DNA of 64,000 bases, from the NCBI RefSeq assembly GCF_039511225.1, contig NZ_CP154261.1, forward strand, positions 2,356,001 to 2,420,000. The letters are read 5' to 3'. A model generated the notes under the pieces. The model had not been told where the DNA came from and did not search any database. It was given only the letters and a program-made list of their open reading frames with translations. Source of the DNA: Sphingobacterium multivorum. GTDB lineage: Bacteria; Bacteroidota; Bacteroidia; Sphingobacteriales; Sphingobacteriaceae. Numbering within the stretch: the stretch's first letter is position 1; each line of letters begins with the position of its first letter. The position numbers were made by a program, and so were the translations under genes. Shown here in pieces: positions 8,340 to 17,380 of this stretch.

Positions 8340-10109
8340 ATGAAAAAAATATATTATCCTTTAATAGCGTTGGCTCTGTGTATGTCTTCCTGTAAAAATG
8401 TGCTGGACATTGATGATCTCAATTCGCTGGATGAAGCCAAGGTATGGGCCGATCCAAATCTAGTCAACGGCTATCTTGCCAATCTATATCCACTATTTGG
8501 CAACTGGAACGCTGGTGCGGATGGAAATTCGGAACAACTAATTGGCATCGCTTTCCCCTTGGATGCGGTCACCGTCAACAACGGTTCTTACAAATCCTGG
8601 GACTATACAACCATCCGAAAAATTAATACGGCGATACAGAAAGTTGGTGAAAGTACTGTGCTAAAAGCGGACTTCAAAAATGCGGTGATTGGGCAGTCTT
8701 TGTTTCTCCGTGCCTATATGTATTTTAATATGGTCAGGATTCATGGTGGAGTCCCTTATATTACGGTACCTCAAGATTTAAAAAATGATGATCTTAATGT
8801 ACCCCGCAATTCTACAAAAGAGTGTTTTGATCTGATGATCAAAGATTTGGATCAGGCTATTTCCTTACTGCCAAAAACGATTGCCAAGGGTACGGCAGAT
8901 TATGGAAAGGTTGACGGTGATTTTGCGGCAGCTTTTAAAGCGAAAGTATTGTTATATAAAGCTTCACCCCAGTTTAATCCTTCCAATCCTTATGGAAATG
9001 CTTATTGGCAGGAGGCCAACACTGCGAATAAATTGGCTTATGAGCAACTTAAAGCGGATGGCTATAGTTTGACTCCAGATTATTCCAATATTGCGCTGGT
9101 TGAAAAAGGACCAGAGGTTGTTTTTGCTGTGATTAATACTTATCCAAATAAAGTCGCTAATTGGGATAATGGAGTACGACCCGGCTCCGAAAGTAGAGGG
9201 CCAGCGGGTTCCGTTCCATCCTGGGAATTTGTAAAAACTTTTCCAATGAAAGATGGAAAGCTTTATTCCGATCAAACGGGCAAATACTATAAGACAGAAG
9301 ATCAATTTTTGCAATCCTATTGGGAAAACCGCGATCCGCGTTTTGATAAATCCATTGTGTGGAATGCCAAGATTTATGAAGTTTCAGGAAAGACCGGCAA
9401 ACGACAATACACTTCTGTAGGTATTGCTCCGGCTTTAGATGACTTTGGTATAAACCCTAACGCAAAAACACCTTCTTCCAATTTGGATCGATATAGTGGA
9501 TTTTTTATCTTAAAAAACTCTAAATTATCATTAAAACAGACCGAAGTGGAAACCCAGTATGATGTGGATTTTGTGTTGATGCGCTATGCCGAAGTCCTGT
9601 TGAATTATGCTGAAACAGCAAATGAAACCGGAGACTTTGCGACAGCCTTAGATTTGGTGACACAGATCAGAAAAAGAGCGGGTATAGAACCTGGTGCGGA
9701 TAATAAATATGGTATTGCAGCGACTACGAAAGAGCAAATGCGTGAAGCCATTTTAGCAGAGCGTAATATTGAGTTCTGCTTTGAAGGACATCGTTTTTGG
9801 GATTTACGACGGTTACGTAAGTTAAATATACTAAACAATACGACAAAGCATGGAGTTGAAGCTATTGCGATCAATGCTAATGGAACTGAAATGAAACTGG
9901 AAGATGCAAATGCATTGGCCAAAACATACACGTTGAAAGAGAATCAGTTTAAATATAGTGTCTTGCAGGTGCCAAGTACAGGAAACAAAGTGAACCTGGT
10001 ACCAGATACCTATTATTTCTTTCCAATAGCACAATCAGTCATTGATAAAAATCCGAATATCAAGCAGAATAAAGATTGGGGCGGAACATTTAATCCAACC
10101 CTAGAATAG
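8340..10109 (+). CDS. SusD/RagB-family surface nutrient-binding lipoprotein
   Basis: A 589-residue outer-membrane lipoprotein that caps the preceding SusC barrel and binds its substrate. The N-terminus carries a lipobox ending MSSC, with the lipidated cysteine at residue 18. The N-terminal TPR-like helices include GQSLFLRAYMYFNMVR, and the C-terminal RagB signature reads VLLNYAETANE then FCFEGHRFWDLRR. Cotranscribed with SusC (11-bp gap) and ended by a strong hairpin at 10135-10172. No substrate can be deduced. Confidence 0.94.
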   Translation: MKKIYYPLIALALCMSSCKNVLDIDDLNSLDEAKVWADPNLVNGYLANLYPLFGNWNAGADGNSEQLIGIAFPLDAVTVNNGSYKSWDYTTIRKINTAIQKVGESTVLKADFKNAVIGQSLFLRAYMYFNMVRIHGGVPYITVPQDLKNDDLNVPRNSTKECFDLMIKDLDQAISLLPKTIAKGTADYGKVDGDFAAAFKAKVLLYKASPQFNPSNPYGNAYWQEANTANKLAYEQLKADGYSLTPDYSNIALVEKGPEVVFAVINTYPNKVANWDNGVRPGSESRGPAGSVPSWEFVKTFPMKDGKLYSDQTGKYYKTEDQFLQSYWENRDPRFDKSIVWNAKIYEVSGKTGKRQYTSVGIAPALDDFGINPNAKTPSSNLDRYSGFFILKNSKLSLKQTEVETQYDVDFVLMRYAEVLLNYAETANETGDFATALDLVTQIRKRAGIEPGADNKYGIAATTKEQMREAILAERNIEFCFEGHRFWDLRRLRKLNILNNTTKHGVEAIAINANGTEMKLEDANALAKTYTLKENQFKYSVLQVPSTGNKVNLVPDTYYFFPIAQSVIDKNPNIKQNKDWGGTFNPTLE

Positions 10110-10134
10110 TGTATTCACTAAACCCATTCAATAA

Positions 10135-10172
10135 AAAACACCCTCAACGGCTTTCGCTGTTGGGGGTGTTTT
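10135..10172. terminator. bidirectional hairpin terminator between SusD and phosphoesterase
   Basis: AAAACACCCTCAAC-type left arm pairs with a GTTGGGGGTGTTTT-type right arm around a CTTTCG-containing loop. A-runs on one side and T-runs on the other let it work for both convergent genes. Confidence 0.85.
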
Positions 10173-10218
10173 ATTTAAATTTCATTTATGGCGAGTTTTT
10201 TAATCGCCCGATTGAGCC

Positions 10219-11148
10219 TTATTTGGATGATAATTTAAAAACTCTTGAACTGAGTCTACCCTGGCCTTTGATTTTGATTTCTTCCGGATAAAGCTCCAAA
10301 AGACCATAGGCATTGCTTGTAGGTGTTTCGATCATACCTTCCATGGTTACAAAAGGAATATTGTTTACCATCACATAATTGCCTTTATGATTATGACCGG
10401 AAAGTACCAGTTTAACTTCTGGGAATTTGTAGAGTATATCAAGAACTGGCCTATTATTGAGTGTTTCATAACCATTTTCTGGCAATAAGGGATGATGTGT
10501 CAATACGATCACATGCTCCTTATTTTTCCGCGCTTGGGCAAGTTCGTTTTGCAACCATAGGAGTTGTTTATGATCAACTCCGCCATTCCAGGGGTGCGTA
10601 TTTTTCCTTCCGTCTGCCTGTAGGCTACCCACCAAGGTTTTCCATTCACGTTGGTCTGCTGAATTGGGCGTTGTGGCATATTCACTGAGCGCATTCGTAT
10701 TTAAGAAAACAAATCGCCATTTCCCTTTTGTAAATGCGTAGTATTTAGCTGGCATCCCAAAAGTGGTGTGCAGAAGATCTGGTTTAGATACGCTGACATA
10801 GTCGTGGTTGCCAAGTAGACAATACATCGGTTTTTTTAAAGGATAGAGATGTTTTAACAATACAGGTAGATCTTTTGGACCTTCGTCGACAAGATCGCCA
10901 AGAACCAATGAAAAATCGACTTTATTGCGATTAAAGAAGTCTACAGCGGTGTCGACTTTCATTAAAGAATTGTGGTAGAACCGGCTACCGTGGTCTGTTT
11001 TGTCTGCGTATTGCATATCGGCCATGATACCGATACGGAGAACCGGCGTGTTGGATTGTGCCATGCTGAATAAGCTTGGTAAAGAGCAGATGACGAATAT
11101 GGAAAGAAACTTCCATTCCCGTTTGATTTTTAAACCAATCTGTTTCAT
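10219..11148 (-). CDS. secreted calcineurin-like phosphoesterase, ADP-ribose/CDP-alcohol diphosphatase type
   Basis: A binuclear-metal phosphoesterase of 309 residues. The motifs are MADMQYAD (D44), LGDLVDEG (D85), LGNHD (N114-H115), THHP (H218-H219) and GHNHK (251-254), a full metal-ligand set. The ADMQYADKxD...RFYHNS segment resembles Mn-dependent ADP-ribose/CDP-alcohol diphosphatases more than general phosphodiesterases (recognition from memory of the family). Residues 12-31 form a signal peptide ending SMAQ, so the enzyme acts in the periplasm, unlike the cytosolic animal relatives. It is a single gene facing the SusC/SusD pair and sharing its terminator. Confidence 0.85.
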   Translation of the reverse strand: MKQIGLKIKREWKFLSIFVICSLPSLFSMAQSNTPVLRIGIMADMQYADKTDHGSRFYHNSLMKVDTAVDFFNRNKVDFSLVLGDLVDEGPKDLPVLLKHLYPLKKPMYCLLGNHDYVSVSKPDLLHTTFGMPAKYYAFTKGKWRFVFLNTNALSEYATTPNSADQREWKTLVGSLQADGRKNTHPWNGGVDHKQLLWLQNELAQARKNKEHVIVLTHHPLLPENGYETLNNRPVLDILYKFPEVKLVLSGHNHKGNYVMVNNIPFVTMEGMIETPTSNAYGLLELYPEEIKIKGQGRLSSRVFKLSSK

Positions 11149-11462
11149 TTTTTATAGCGTTTTAACATGTGTTTCTATAAGAATACAAGGTACTTGTTCT
11201 CTTCATGCTGTCTTATTGTTGATCCAGGTGTGCTTGAACGTTAGCCTCGAATAATTGATTATAATGTTATCACGAGTATACGGAGAATGGATTAGAGATT
11301 CAAATAAAATGAATACACAAACGTTTGTGTAAATTGATGGATCCCTAACGAATTATAAATGGCTGCCAACACATATAAACTATCGATCTTTTAGCTTATT
11401 GTAATACCGTAAATTGGCGATTGTCGTGTTTAACGAATAAAAGGTTTAGGTAGATAGATAAT
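11149..11462. other. 314-bp divergent intergenic region
   Basis: Separates the minus-strand phosphoesterase from two plus-strand small membrane proteins and so must hold two promoters. No clear TAnnTTTG box, repeat, hairpin or small reading frame with coding character was found in it. Confidence 0.3.
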
Positions 11463-11750
11463 ATGAAATTGGTTCGTGCAATAAAAATTATTCTTCTAAC
11501 TTGTTATGGTGTTTTCTTACCAATTTATCTTGGGATTATACTTCCCGAATATTGGGCTTGTCGGAATTGTATACATGAGGGAGCTATGGGTACGGATGCA
11601 TGGGGAAACTCCGTACAGTGTTTTGGCGACAGTAAAGCGTTTGGTGAAGTGATTTTCCAGTTTTCGTCTTTTCTGGTTTCGGGGTTAACTGCTGCATTGA
11701 TCTCAATTTGTTTAAGGGCTTATTATCTGAAACGAAATGCAAAAAAATAA
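11463..11750 (+). CDS. small membrane protein of unknown function
   Basis: A 95-residue protein not recognised as a family member. It has two hydrophobic segments (about residues 8-28 and 62-86) joined by a loop holding four cysteines (CRNC near 33-36, with others nearby) and polar/glycine residues, and it ends in a basic tail (YYLKRNAKK). The topology suggests an inner-membrane hairpin with both ends inside and the cysteine loop outside, where a disulfide is possible. It is followed 6 bp later by another small membrane protein, so the two are probably coexpressed. Confidence 0.6.
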   Translation: MKLVRAIKIILLTCYGVFLPIYLGIILPEYWACRNCIHEGAMGTDAWGNSVQCFGDSKAFGEVIFQFSSFLVSGLTAALISICLRAYYLKRNAKK

Positions 11751-11756
11751 ATACGC

Positions 11757-12089
11757 ATGATAAAGAAAATCCTGATTAGCTTGACTTTAATTACTATTAT
11801 AGGTTGTTGCTGGTTTTTTTTTACCCTATTTGACGCTATCGATTTGGCGCCTACGAAAAGTGATCATCTGGCAAGTGAGGAAAAATGGAAAATAGAGCAG
11901 CGAACTGATATTGACAGCTGTGAAAAGCATGTGCTGAAAAATCAGATCGATTTACGGCGCAGAAACGCAAAACGAGTCTCTGAACTTGCTTTTCGAATGC
12001 AAACTTTTTTGTTTTTCGCAGTCTGCATACAGATTGTTCTACTCGTCATACTTATCCTAGTTCCAAAAAGGTACATTCTTAGAATTTAA
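11757..12089 (+). CDS. small two-TM membrane protein of unknown function
   Basis: 110 residues, family not recognised. A first hydrophobic segment (about 4-26) is followed by a charged, helix-prone middle (about 33-80, rich in E, K and R) and a second membrane segment (about 84-104) ending RYILRI. The start lies 6 bp after the previous stop, so it forms a two-gene unit with the gene before it; the matched size and topology suggest they work together (inference). No catalytic motif is visible. Confidence 0.58.
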   Translation: MIKKILISLTLITIIGCCWFFFTLFDAIDLAPTKSDHLASEEKWKIEQRTDIDSCEKHVLKNQIDLRRRNAKRVSELAFRMQTFLFFAVCIQIVLLVILILVPKRYILRI

Positions 12090-12231
12090 GAAGGGAAATA
12101 TTGGTGAACAATTTGGATTAACAAATGTGCTGGGCTTATCCATATCCTTTTGGACAACAGTGATGATTAGCATTTGAAAAAGTCGTATTTTCACAATAGA
12201 TAAATTCGATCTATTCCAATCGACAAAAACA

Positions 12232-12822
12232 ATGATAAAACACCATGCAGAAGAAAGAGTCACTATTTACCTGAACACAAAGGAAGAGTGGCGGCTTTGG
12301 CTCGAAAACAATCATCAAATAGCACAATCAATTTGGGTGATCTGTAATACCAAAAAATCAAATCTACCAGTAGTCAGTTGGACAGAGCTGGTGGATGAAG
12401 CTTTGTGTTTTGGCTGGATTGATAGCACGAGGAGGCCGATTGATGCCTATTCATTTATGCAATTATTTAGTCGAAGAAAACCAAAGAGCACGTGGTCTAG
12501 AATTAACAAAGAAAAAGTTAAAAAACTAATCGATGCGAATCTGATGGCTCCAGCGGGGTACGCGGTTATAAAAATAGCACAAGAAAATGGCTCTTGGTCA
12601 ATTTTGGACAGTGTGGAAGAATTAATTATTCCCGAGGATCTGGATGAAGCATTTCGACATTATGCTGGTTCAAAAGATTATTTTCTTGGGCTGAGTAAAT
12701 CCGTCAAAAAAATGATGTTGCAATGGATTGTTCTTGCCAAAAGACCAGATACCCGCAAAAAACGCATTGATGAGATTGCCGCAAGAGCAGCAGAAAAAGA
12801 TAGGCCTAAACAATTTCAGTAA
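12232..12822 (+). CDS. YdeI/OmdA-family protein
   Basis: A 196-residue cytosolic protein of the YdeI/OmpD-associated (OmdA) family. Family features seen are the N-terminal EEWRLWLENNH...SIWVICNTKK segment, then VDEALCFGWIDSTRRPID, RKPKSTWSRINKEKV, and the C-terminal helical AKRPDTRKKRIDEIAARAA. Members are linked to stress or antimicrobial-peptide tolerance in some bacteria, but the biochemical role is not established, so none is asserted. A related domain combination occurs in the window at 50711-51292. The gene stands alone. Confidence 0.85.
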   Translation: MIKHHAEERVTIYLNTKEEWRLWLENNHQIAQSIWVICNTKKSNLPVVSWTELVDEALCFGWIDSTRRPIDAYSFMQLFSRRKPKSTWSRINKEKVKKLIDANLMAPAGYAVIKIAQENGSWSILDSVEELIIPEDLDEAFRHYAGSKDYFLGLSKSVKKMMLQWIVLAKRPDTRKKRIDEIAARAAEKDRPKQFQ

Positions 12823-13264
12823 AGGGATCATTTATCGAAATGAATCAGGCCTATAGCATTAGCTTTTGTCTTTTATGACTAATATTGCACGTTCTATGTA
12901 GCGTTGTTTCGCTTTTTTTACGTTTTCCATCACTTCCTTATAAGTCAATTTCTTTCTTGGATTTTAACGATTGTTTAGAGTGGTTAAACGTATCAATTAA
13001 TTTATACGAGTTCAACCAGTAGGAGGGGTTTAACTGGGGGGTAACAGGGGGTTAACAGGGGTATAACAGGGGTAAACCCTTGTTAACCCCCTGCTATATC
13101 CCTATAAAAATGGTGTTATTTAGGTTTAACTTACGAACTTGATCTCAATGTGGTAACCTAGTTTATAGGATAAAAAATATGGGGCTCATGCTAAAGCTTA
13201 TATTAATAGCAACTTGATTTGCTGTATTTACTCAATTTTTGTATCATTGGGGAGATGATAACCA
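12823..13264. other. 442-bp region upstream of the HTCS gene
   Basis: The right part holds the G-rich tandem repeat and inverted repeat listed at 13025-13098. On the minus strand, 12859-12965 reads as a short lysine-rich open stretch ending ERAILVIKDKS with a stop at 12859-12861. It has a stop just upstream and only a 23-residue frame from its first ATG (12928-12930), so at most it is a gene relic. Nothing else was recognised. Confidence 0.4.
13025..13098. repeat. G-run tandem repeat with embedded 13-bp inverted repeat upstream of HTCS
   Basis: Five G-runs of 4, 6, 5, 4 and 4 bases (13025-13072) are separated by TTTAACT, TAACA, TTAACA and TATAACA, giving a period of about 11-12 bp. The unit CAGGGGGTTAACA (from 13046) is matched exactly by its reverse complement TGTTAACCCCCTG about 20 bp later. 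The plus strand could form a G-quadruplex; both strands could form a 13-bp hairpin. It sits about 170 bp before the HTCS start. Confidence 0.7.
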
Positions 13265-16200
13265 ATGCAGCAGCTTAAGTCTTTTTTATTCGCTTATCTC
13301 CAACTCTTTCTTCTCCTTTTCTTAGGGCAATCGTCAGCTTGGAGCCAGGTCAATACCTATGCGTTTAAAACCTTAACCTCTGACCAGGGCCTGGTCCATA
13401 ATCATGTCAATTGTGCACTCAGGGATAAGTACAATTACCTCTGGTTTGGTACCGAATCTGGCCTGAGCCGATTTGATGGAACGCAATTCACAAATTTTCG
13501 CTATTCCGCCAATAAACGTACCGGCCTGAGTGGAAATGCAATTTCCGCAATCTTTGAGGGACCAGAAGGCAATGTATGGATTCGCACCAGCAACCGGATG
13601 AATGTGTATGATCAGCACTCAGGCATTATCGTCCAGCAGCTTGATTCCATACTGACCCACTTAAAGCTGCCCGTCAAAGACGTACACACGATAAGGCCGC
13701 TGGAAGGGCAGACCTTCGCATTATTGTATAGCGATCGTTCGCTGATCTTGTACGATAGCCTAAAGAAAACCTATCGTACTGTATCGCCGTTGACAAAAAA
13801 TAACCGAATCGCTGATGTGATAGCTGGTCAAGGGCATACGATCTGGGTAATCTACGAAAATGGCCTGTTGGGCCACATCGATACCAAATCATTGCGAAGT
13901 ACCAAAACCAGCCTATTGCCGATCAGCAGTAAGCTGGTAAATTATAATCTATTTGCCGACCGGGAAGGGGCGATATGGATTTTCTCAAAAGACATTCCAA
14001 TTGGTGTATACTGGCTTGACCCGAAAGATGGATCAATTCAACACCTCCAAAAAGAACTGTCCAATCCTTTTGTAGGCAATATCGTGCAAGATGATCAAGG
14101 GCATCTTTGGCTAGGAACTGATCATGGTGGGATCAATGTTTATGATAAAAAAATAAAAAGTGTACAGATCCTCGCTAACGATAAATATGATTTACGGAGC
14201 CTACCTTACAATAGCATAACGGCTTTATATCGGGATAAGTCAGGTATCATATGGGCGGGCACCTATAAAGGTGGCATCAGTTATTATCATCCCAACCTGT
14301 TGTTATTCTCTTTAATCAGGAACTATCCAGGGCTTCCTAAATCGCTTCCCTTTGACGATGTCAATAAGTTTGTACAGGATCGAAAGGGTAATCTATGGAT
14401 CGGGACAAACGGTGGGGGATTGCTCTATTATAATATCAGTCAGAAAACATTCACGCAATACCTGCATGATCCTCAGGATCCCAACAGTTTGAGCTCCAAC
14501 GTGATTGTTTCCTTATTGCTGGATACGGAAGATAAGCTGTGGATCGGAACTTATCGAGGTGGTATGTGTCGATTCGACGGCAAAAGTTTTAAGGTTTTCC
14601 ACCGTGATTCGGCTCCTGGAAAGTTGAACGACGATAGTGTATGGGAGATCTACGAGGATAGTCAACATCGATTTTGGATAGGAACCCTAAGTGCTGGCTT
14701 GTACCTGTTTGATAAAAAGACAGAACAGTTTTCGAGAGCGTATACTCGGCAGGGACAAACCATTAACAGCAATTATATCTCTGTCTTGTTTGAAGATTCA
14801 AAAAAACGGCTCTGGATCGGCACAGCGACAGGTTTGGCATTGTTGGCTCCCGACGACAAGATTAGCTATATGAATACATCCAGTTCGCCCATGAAACTTA
14901 TGAATGATCTGATTTATGATATTAAAGAGGACAAAACTGGTCGTATTTGGGTAGCAACACAAGAGGGCTTGCATGTAATCGACGGTACAAAAGTAAGCTA
15001 TCTCACACAGCAGGATGGACTCAGCGACGATGCGATCCTGGCGCTCTTGGTCGATAATCAGGGGGGAATCTGGGCTTCAACAAACAAAGGACTGTCGGCG
15101 ATTGTCGGCAAAGGGCAGGCCGAGAAGTTCATCATCCGCAATTTTACACGGGAATCAGGCCTTCAGGGGAATGTATTCAATGAAAACGCCGCTTTAAAAA
15201 TGCGGGACGGAAGACTTGTCTTTGGTGGGCCAAAGGGATTCAATTTTATCGACCCTAAGAAAATTAGCAGCGAAAGTGAACTGGTCTTACCGCTTTTGTC
15301 CAATCTTTATTTATTTAACAAGCGGATAGCCGTAGGTGAGGAATTTTCGGGCCGGGTCATTTACGATCAAGCCCTGAATAATCTTAAAGAACTGAGTCTT
15401 CCTTACAACCTCAATGCCATTTCGCTGGAGTTCTCTACCTTTGACTACCTGCAACAGCATAATGGACTCTACCAATATCAGCTTGCTGGTCTAAGTGATG
15501 AATGGTTTGATTTTGAACCGGCAACCATGCGCGCCAATTTCACCAATCTAGACACCCGAAGCTACAATTTGTATATTCGGCACGCCATCGATTCGAATAG
15601 CTGGTCTGAGGGCGTGCTGCTCCTAACAATCGATATACAGCCACCTTTTTGGCGTTCGGCTTGGGCCTTTCTTTTCTATGCCAGCCTGGTACTGATCGTC
15701 CTATGGGCTTATTTCTATTTGACAAAACTACGTGTCAAGACGCGCAATCAACTCTACCTCGCCCAGGAACAGGCTGCACAGGCAAAGGAACTGGATGCGT
15801 TGAAAACACGTTTCTTTACCAATATAAGTCATGAATTCAGAACTCCGATCAGTTTGATTCTAACTCCAGCGCAGCAGCTGCTGGATGAAGAGCAGCATCC
15901 AGAAAAAAAAGCTGACCTAAACTTAATCAAGAAGAATGCAGACCGTCTGCTTAAATTGGTCAATCAGCTGCTGGACTTTAGAAAATTGGAGAAAAGTGAG
16001 CTTGAGCTGAACGAAGCGTATGGGGACCTCATGGGATTTATCCGCGAAATGCTTGATGCCTTTGCCGGGATAGCGCAAAGCAATCAGATCTCGCTGCAGG
16101 TCAATATCGCTCCAGACACCTATCTATCCTGGTTTGACAAAAACAAATTGGAAAGCATTATTTTCAATCTGATGTCAAATGCAATCAAGTTTAGCCCGGT

Positions 16201-17275
16201 ATCCGGCATTGTGGCATTCAATGCCGAAGTCACTGAACACGAAACAGGAAAGATGCTGCGTATTGAAGTTCAAAATCAGGGTACAGCGATTCCCGAAAAC
16301 CTACAAGCCCGCGTATTTGAACGTTACATGCAACTGGATGTTCCCAATGGAAAACTGAATCAGGGTACGGGCATTGGGCTTTCTATTGTTAAAGACTATG
16401 TCGAATTCTTGGGCGGAACTATCGCGCTGAGCAGCAATGTGCACTGGACGATTTTTAAAGTTCAGCTACCCATACATAAGGCCGAAGCGAGTGTCGATCC
16501 TGTCGAAAGCAATAAGCAGGATAAACCCGCTATTTTATTGGTCGAAGATGATATCGACTTCCTCCATTATCTGGAACGGAGCCTGAGTTCAGCCTACCTA
16601 ATCCACGCTGTGCAAAGCATCAATGATGCAAAATTGATCCTAAGCAAGCAACAGGTCAATCTGATCATCACCGATCTCAGCCTCCCTGGAGAGAGCGGAC
16701 TGGAATTTTGCCGGTTTATAAAGGCCCAGGCCAAGCTGGTCCATATCCCTGTGCTGATTGTAACGGCCGTAGTCAATCAGAAAATTGAACTGGAAGCCTT
16801 GGAGTCGGGTGCTACAGACTATATCAACAAGCCTTTTAATATTAACCTGCTGCGTTCAAAATTAGCGCAGATACTCCATCAACAACAGACAATGGTAAAA
16901 CGGTATAAAAAACAGATTAATGTTAATCTGACGCAGCCCGATATCGCATCTGCTGATGAACAATTTATCCGTGCGCTGGTAATGGAAATTGAACAGGATC
17001 TCAGTGACTCTTCGCTTTCTGTCGAACTGCTTGCCAAAAGAATGAACATCACACGCGTAGGGCTTTATAAAAAGGTGCTTGCCATCACAGGCTATTCACC
17101 GATGGAATACATCCGACATATTCGGCTCAAACGTGCCATGCATCTGGTTCAGAACTCGAAATTATCGATGGCTGAGATCGCTTATGAAGTAGGATTCGGA
17201 AATCCGAAACAATTCAGCAAATATTTTAAATCTGCATTTGGTAACCTGCCGTCTTTTTATCGAAAAAGCTTGTAA
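13265..17275 (+). CDS. hybrid two-component system sensor-regulator (HTCS) of the polysaccharide utilisation locus
   Basis: A one-protein two-component system of 1336 residues spanning the inner membrane. After a signal peptide, residues 30-690 form a periplasmic propeller built of repeats of the type GNLWIGTNGGGL. A Y_Y_Y domain (about 715-790) follows, one membrane helix (about 798-818), then HisKA with phosphoacceptor H856 in NISHEFRTP, HATPase with GTGIGLSIV, a receiver (about 1090-1205) with D1137 in ITDLSLPG, and an AraC-type DNA-binding domain at the C-terminus. In this family oligosaccharide binds the propeller and the AraC domain activates the neighbouring operon. All key residues are present. 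It lies directly upstream of the GH31-SusC-SusD-GH2 genes on the same strand. Confidence 0.96.
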   Translation: MQQLKSFLFAYLQLFLLLFLGQSSAWSQVNTYAFKTLTSDQGLVHNHVNCALRDKYNYLWFGTESGLSRFDGTQFTNFRYSANKRTGLSGNAISAIFEGPEGNVWIRTSNRMNVYDQHSGIIVQQLDSILTHLKLPVKDVHTIRPLEGQTFALLYSDRSLILYDSLKKTYRTVSPLTKNNRIADVIAGQGHTIWVIYENGLLGHIDTKSLRSTKTSLLPISSKLVNYNLFADREGAIWIFSKDIPIGVYWLDPKDGSIQHLQKELSNPFVGNIVQDDQGHLWLGTDHGGINVYDKKIKSVQILANDKYDLRSLPYNSITALYRDKSGIIWAGTYKGGISYYHPNLLLFSLIRNYPGLPKSLPFDDVNKFVQDRKGNLWIGTNGGGLLYYNISQKTFTQYLHDPQDPNSLSSNVIVSLLLDTEDKLWIGTYRGGMCRFDGKSFKVFHRDSAPGKLNDDSVWEIYEDSQHRFWIGTLSAGLYLFDKKTEQFSRAYTRQGQTINSNYISVLFEDSKKRLWIGTATGLALLAPDDKISYMNTSSSPMKLMNDLIYDIKEDKTGRIWVATQEGLHVIDGTKVSYLTQQDGLSDDAILALLVDNQGGIWASTNKGLSAIVGKGQAEKFIIRNFTRESGLQGNVFNENAALKMRDGRLVFGGPKGFNFIDPKKISSESELVLPLLSNLYLFNKRIAVGEEFSGRVIYDQALNNLKELSLPYNLNAISLEFSTFDYLQQHNGLYQYQLAGLSDEWFDFEPATMRANFTNLDTRSYNLYIRHAIDSNSWSEGVLLLTIDIQPPFWRSAWAFLFYASLVLIVLWAYFYLTKLRVKTRNQLYLAQEQAAQAKELDALKTRFFTNISHEFRTPISLILTPAQQLLDEEQHPEKKADLNLIKKNADRLLKLVNQLLDFRKLEKSELELNEAYGDLMGFIREMLDAFAGIAQSNQISLQVNIAPDTYLSWFDKNKLESIIFNLMSNAIKFSPVSGIVAFNAEVTEHETGKMLRIEVQNQGTAIPENLQARVFERYMQLDVPNGKLNQGTGIGLSIVKDYVEFLGGTIALSSNVHWTIFKVQLPIHKAEASVDPVESNKQDKPAILLVEDDIDFLHYLERSLSSAYLIHAVQSINDAKLILSKQQVNLIITDLSLPGESGLEFCRFIKAQAKLVHIPVLIVTAVVNQKIELEALESGATDYINKPFNINLLRSKLAQILHQQQTMVKRYKKQINVNLTQPDIASADEQFIRALVMEIEQDLSDSSLSVELLAKRMNITRVGLYKKVLAITGYSPMEYIRHIRLKRAMHLVQNSKLSMAEIAYEVGFGNPKQFSKYFKSAFGNLPSFYRKSL

Positions 17276-17319
17276 ATAAGTGAATTGTCGATAGTGTTTT
17301 CCGCCAGTATCCCCGCATA

Positions 17320-17360
17320 AGTTAACAAAATAACCCCTAAAAGTTAACAAAATATACCCT
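17320..17360 (+). promoter_or_regulatory. tandem 22-bp-spaced repeat, probable HTCS operator
   Basis: AGTTAACAAAATAACCCCT (17320-17338) is repeated as AGTTAACAAAATATACCCT (17342-17360), 17 of 19 bases identical and exactly 22 bp (two helical turns) apart. It sits immediately upstream of the -7 box of the GH31 operon, where an AraC-type activator dimer would bind. It shares the words GTTAAC and (T)ACCC with the repeat ahead of the HTCS gene. Confidence 0.65.
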
Positions 17361-17380
17361 TTATACAACCGGTTGCATTC

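Noticed and set aside
12859..12965. Lysine-rich minus-strand stretch resembling the end of a small protein
   Set aside because: A stop codon sits just upstream, and the first ATG leaves only 23 residues. At best it is a relic; no family could be named.
13025..13098. G-rich repeats as a CRISPR array
   Set aside because: Units are only 11-12 bp with 5-7 nt linkers and no unique spacers, and no cas genes are present.
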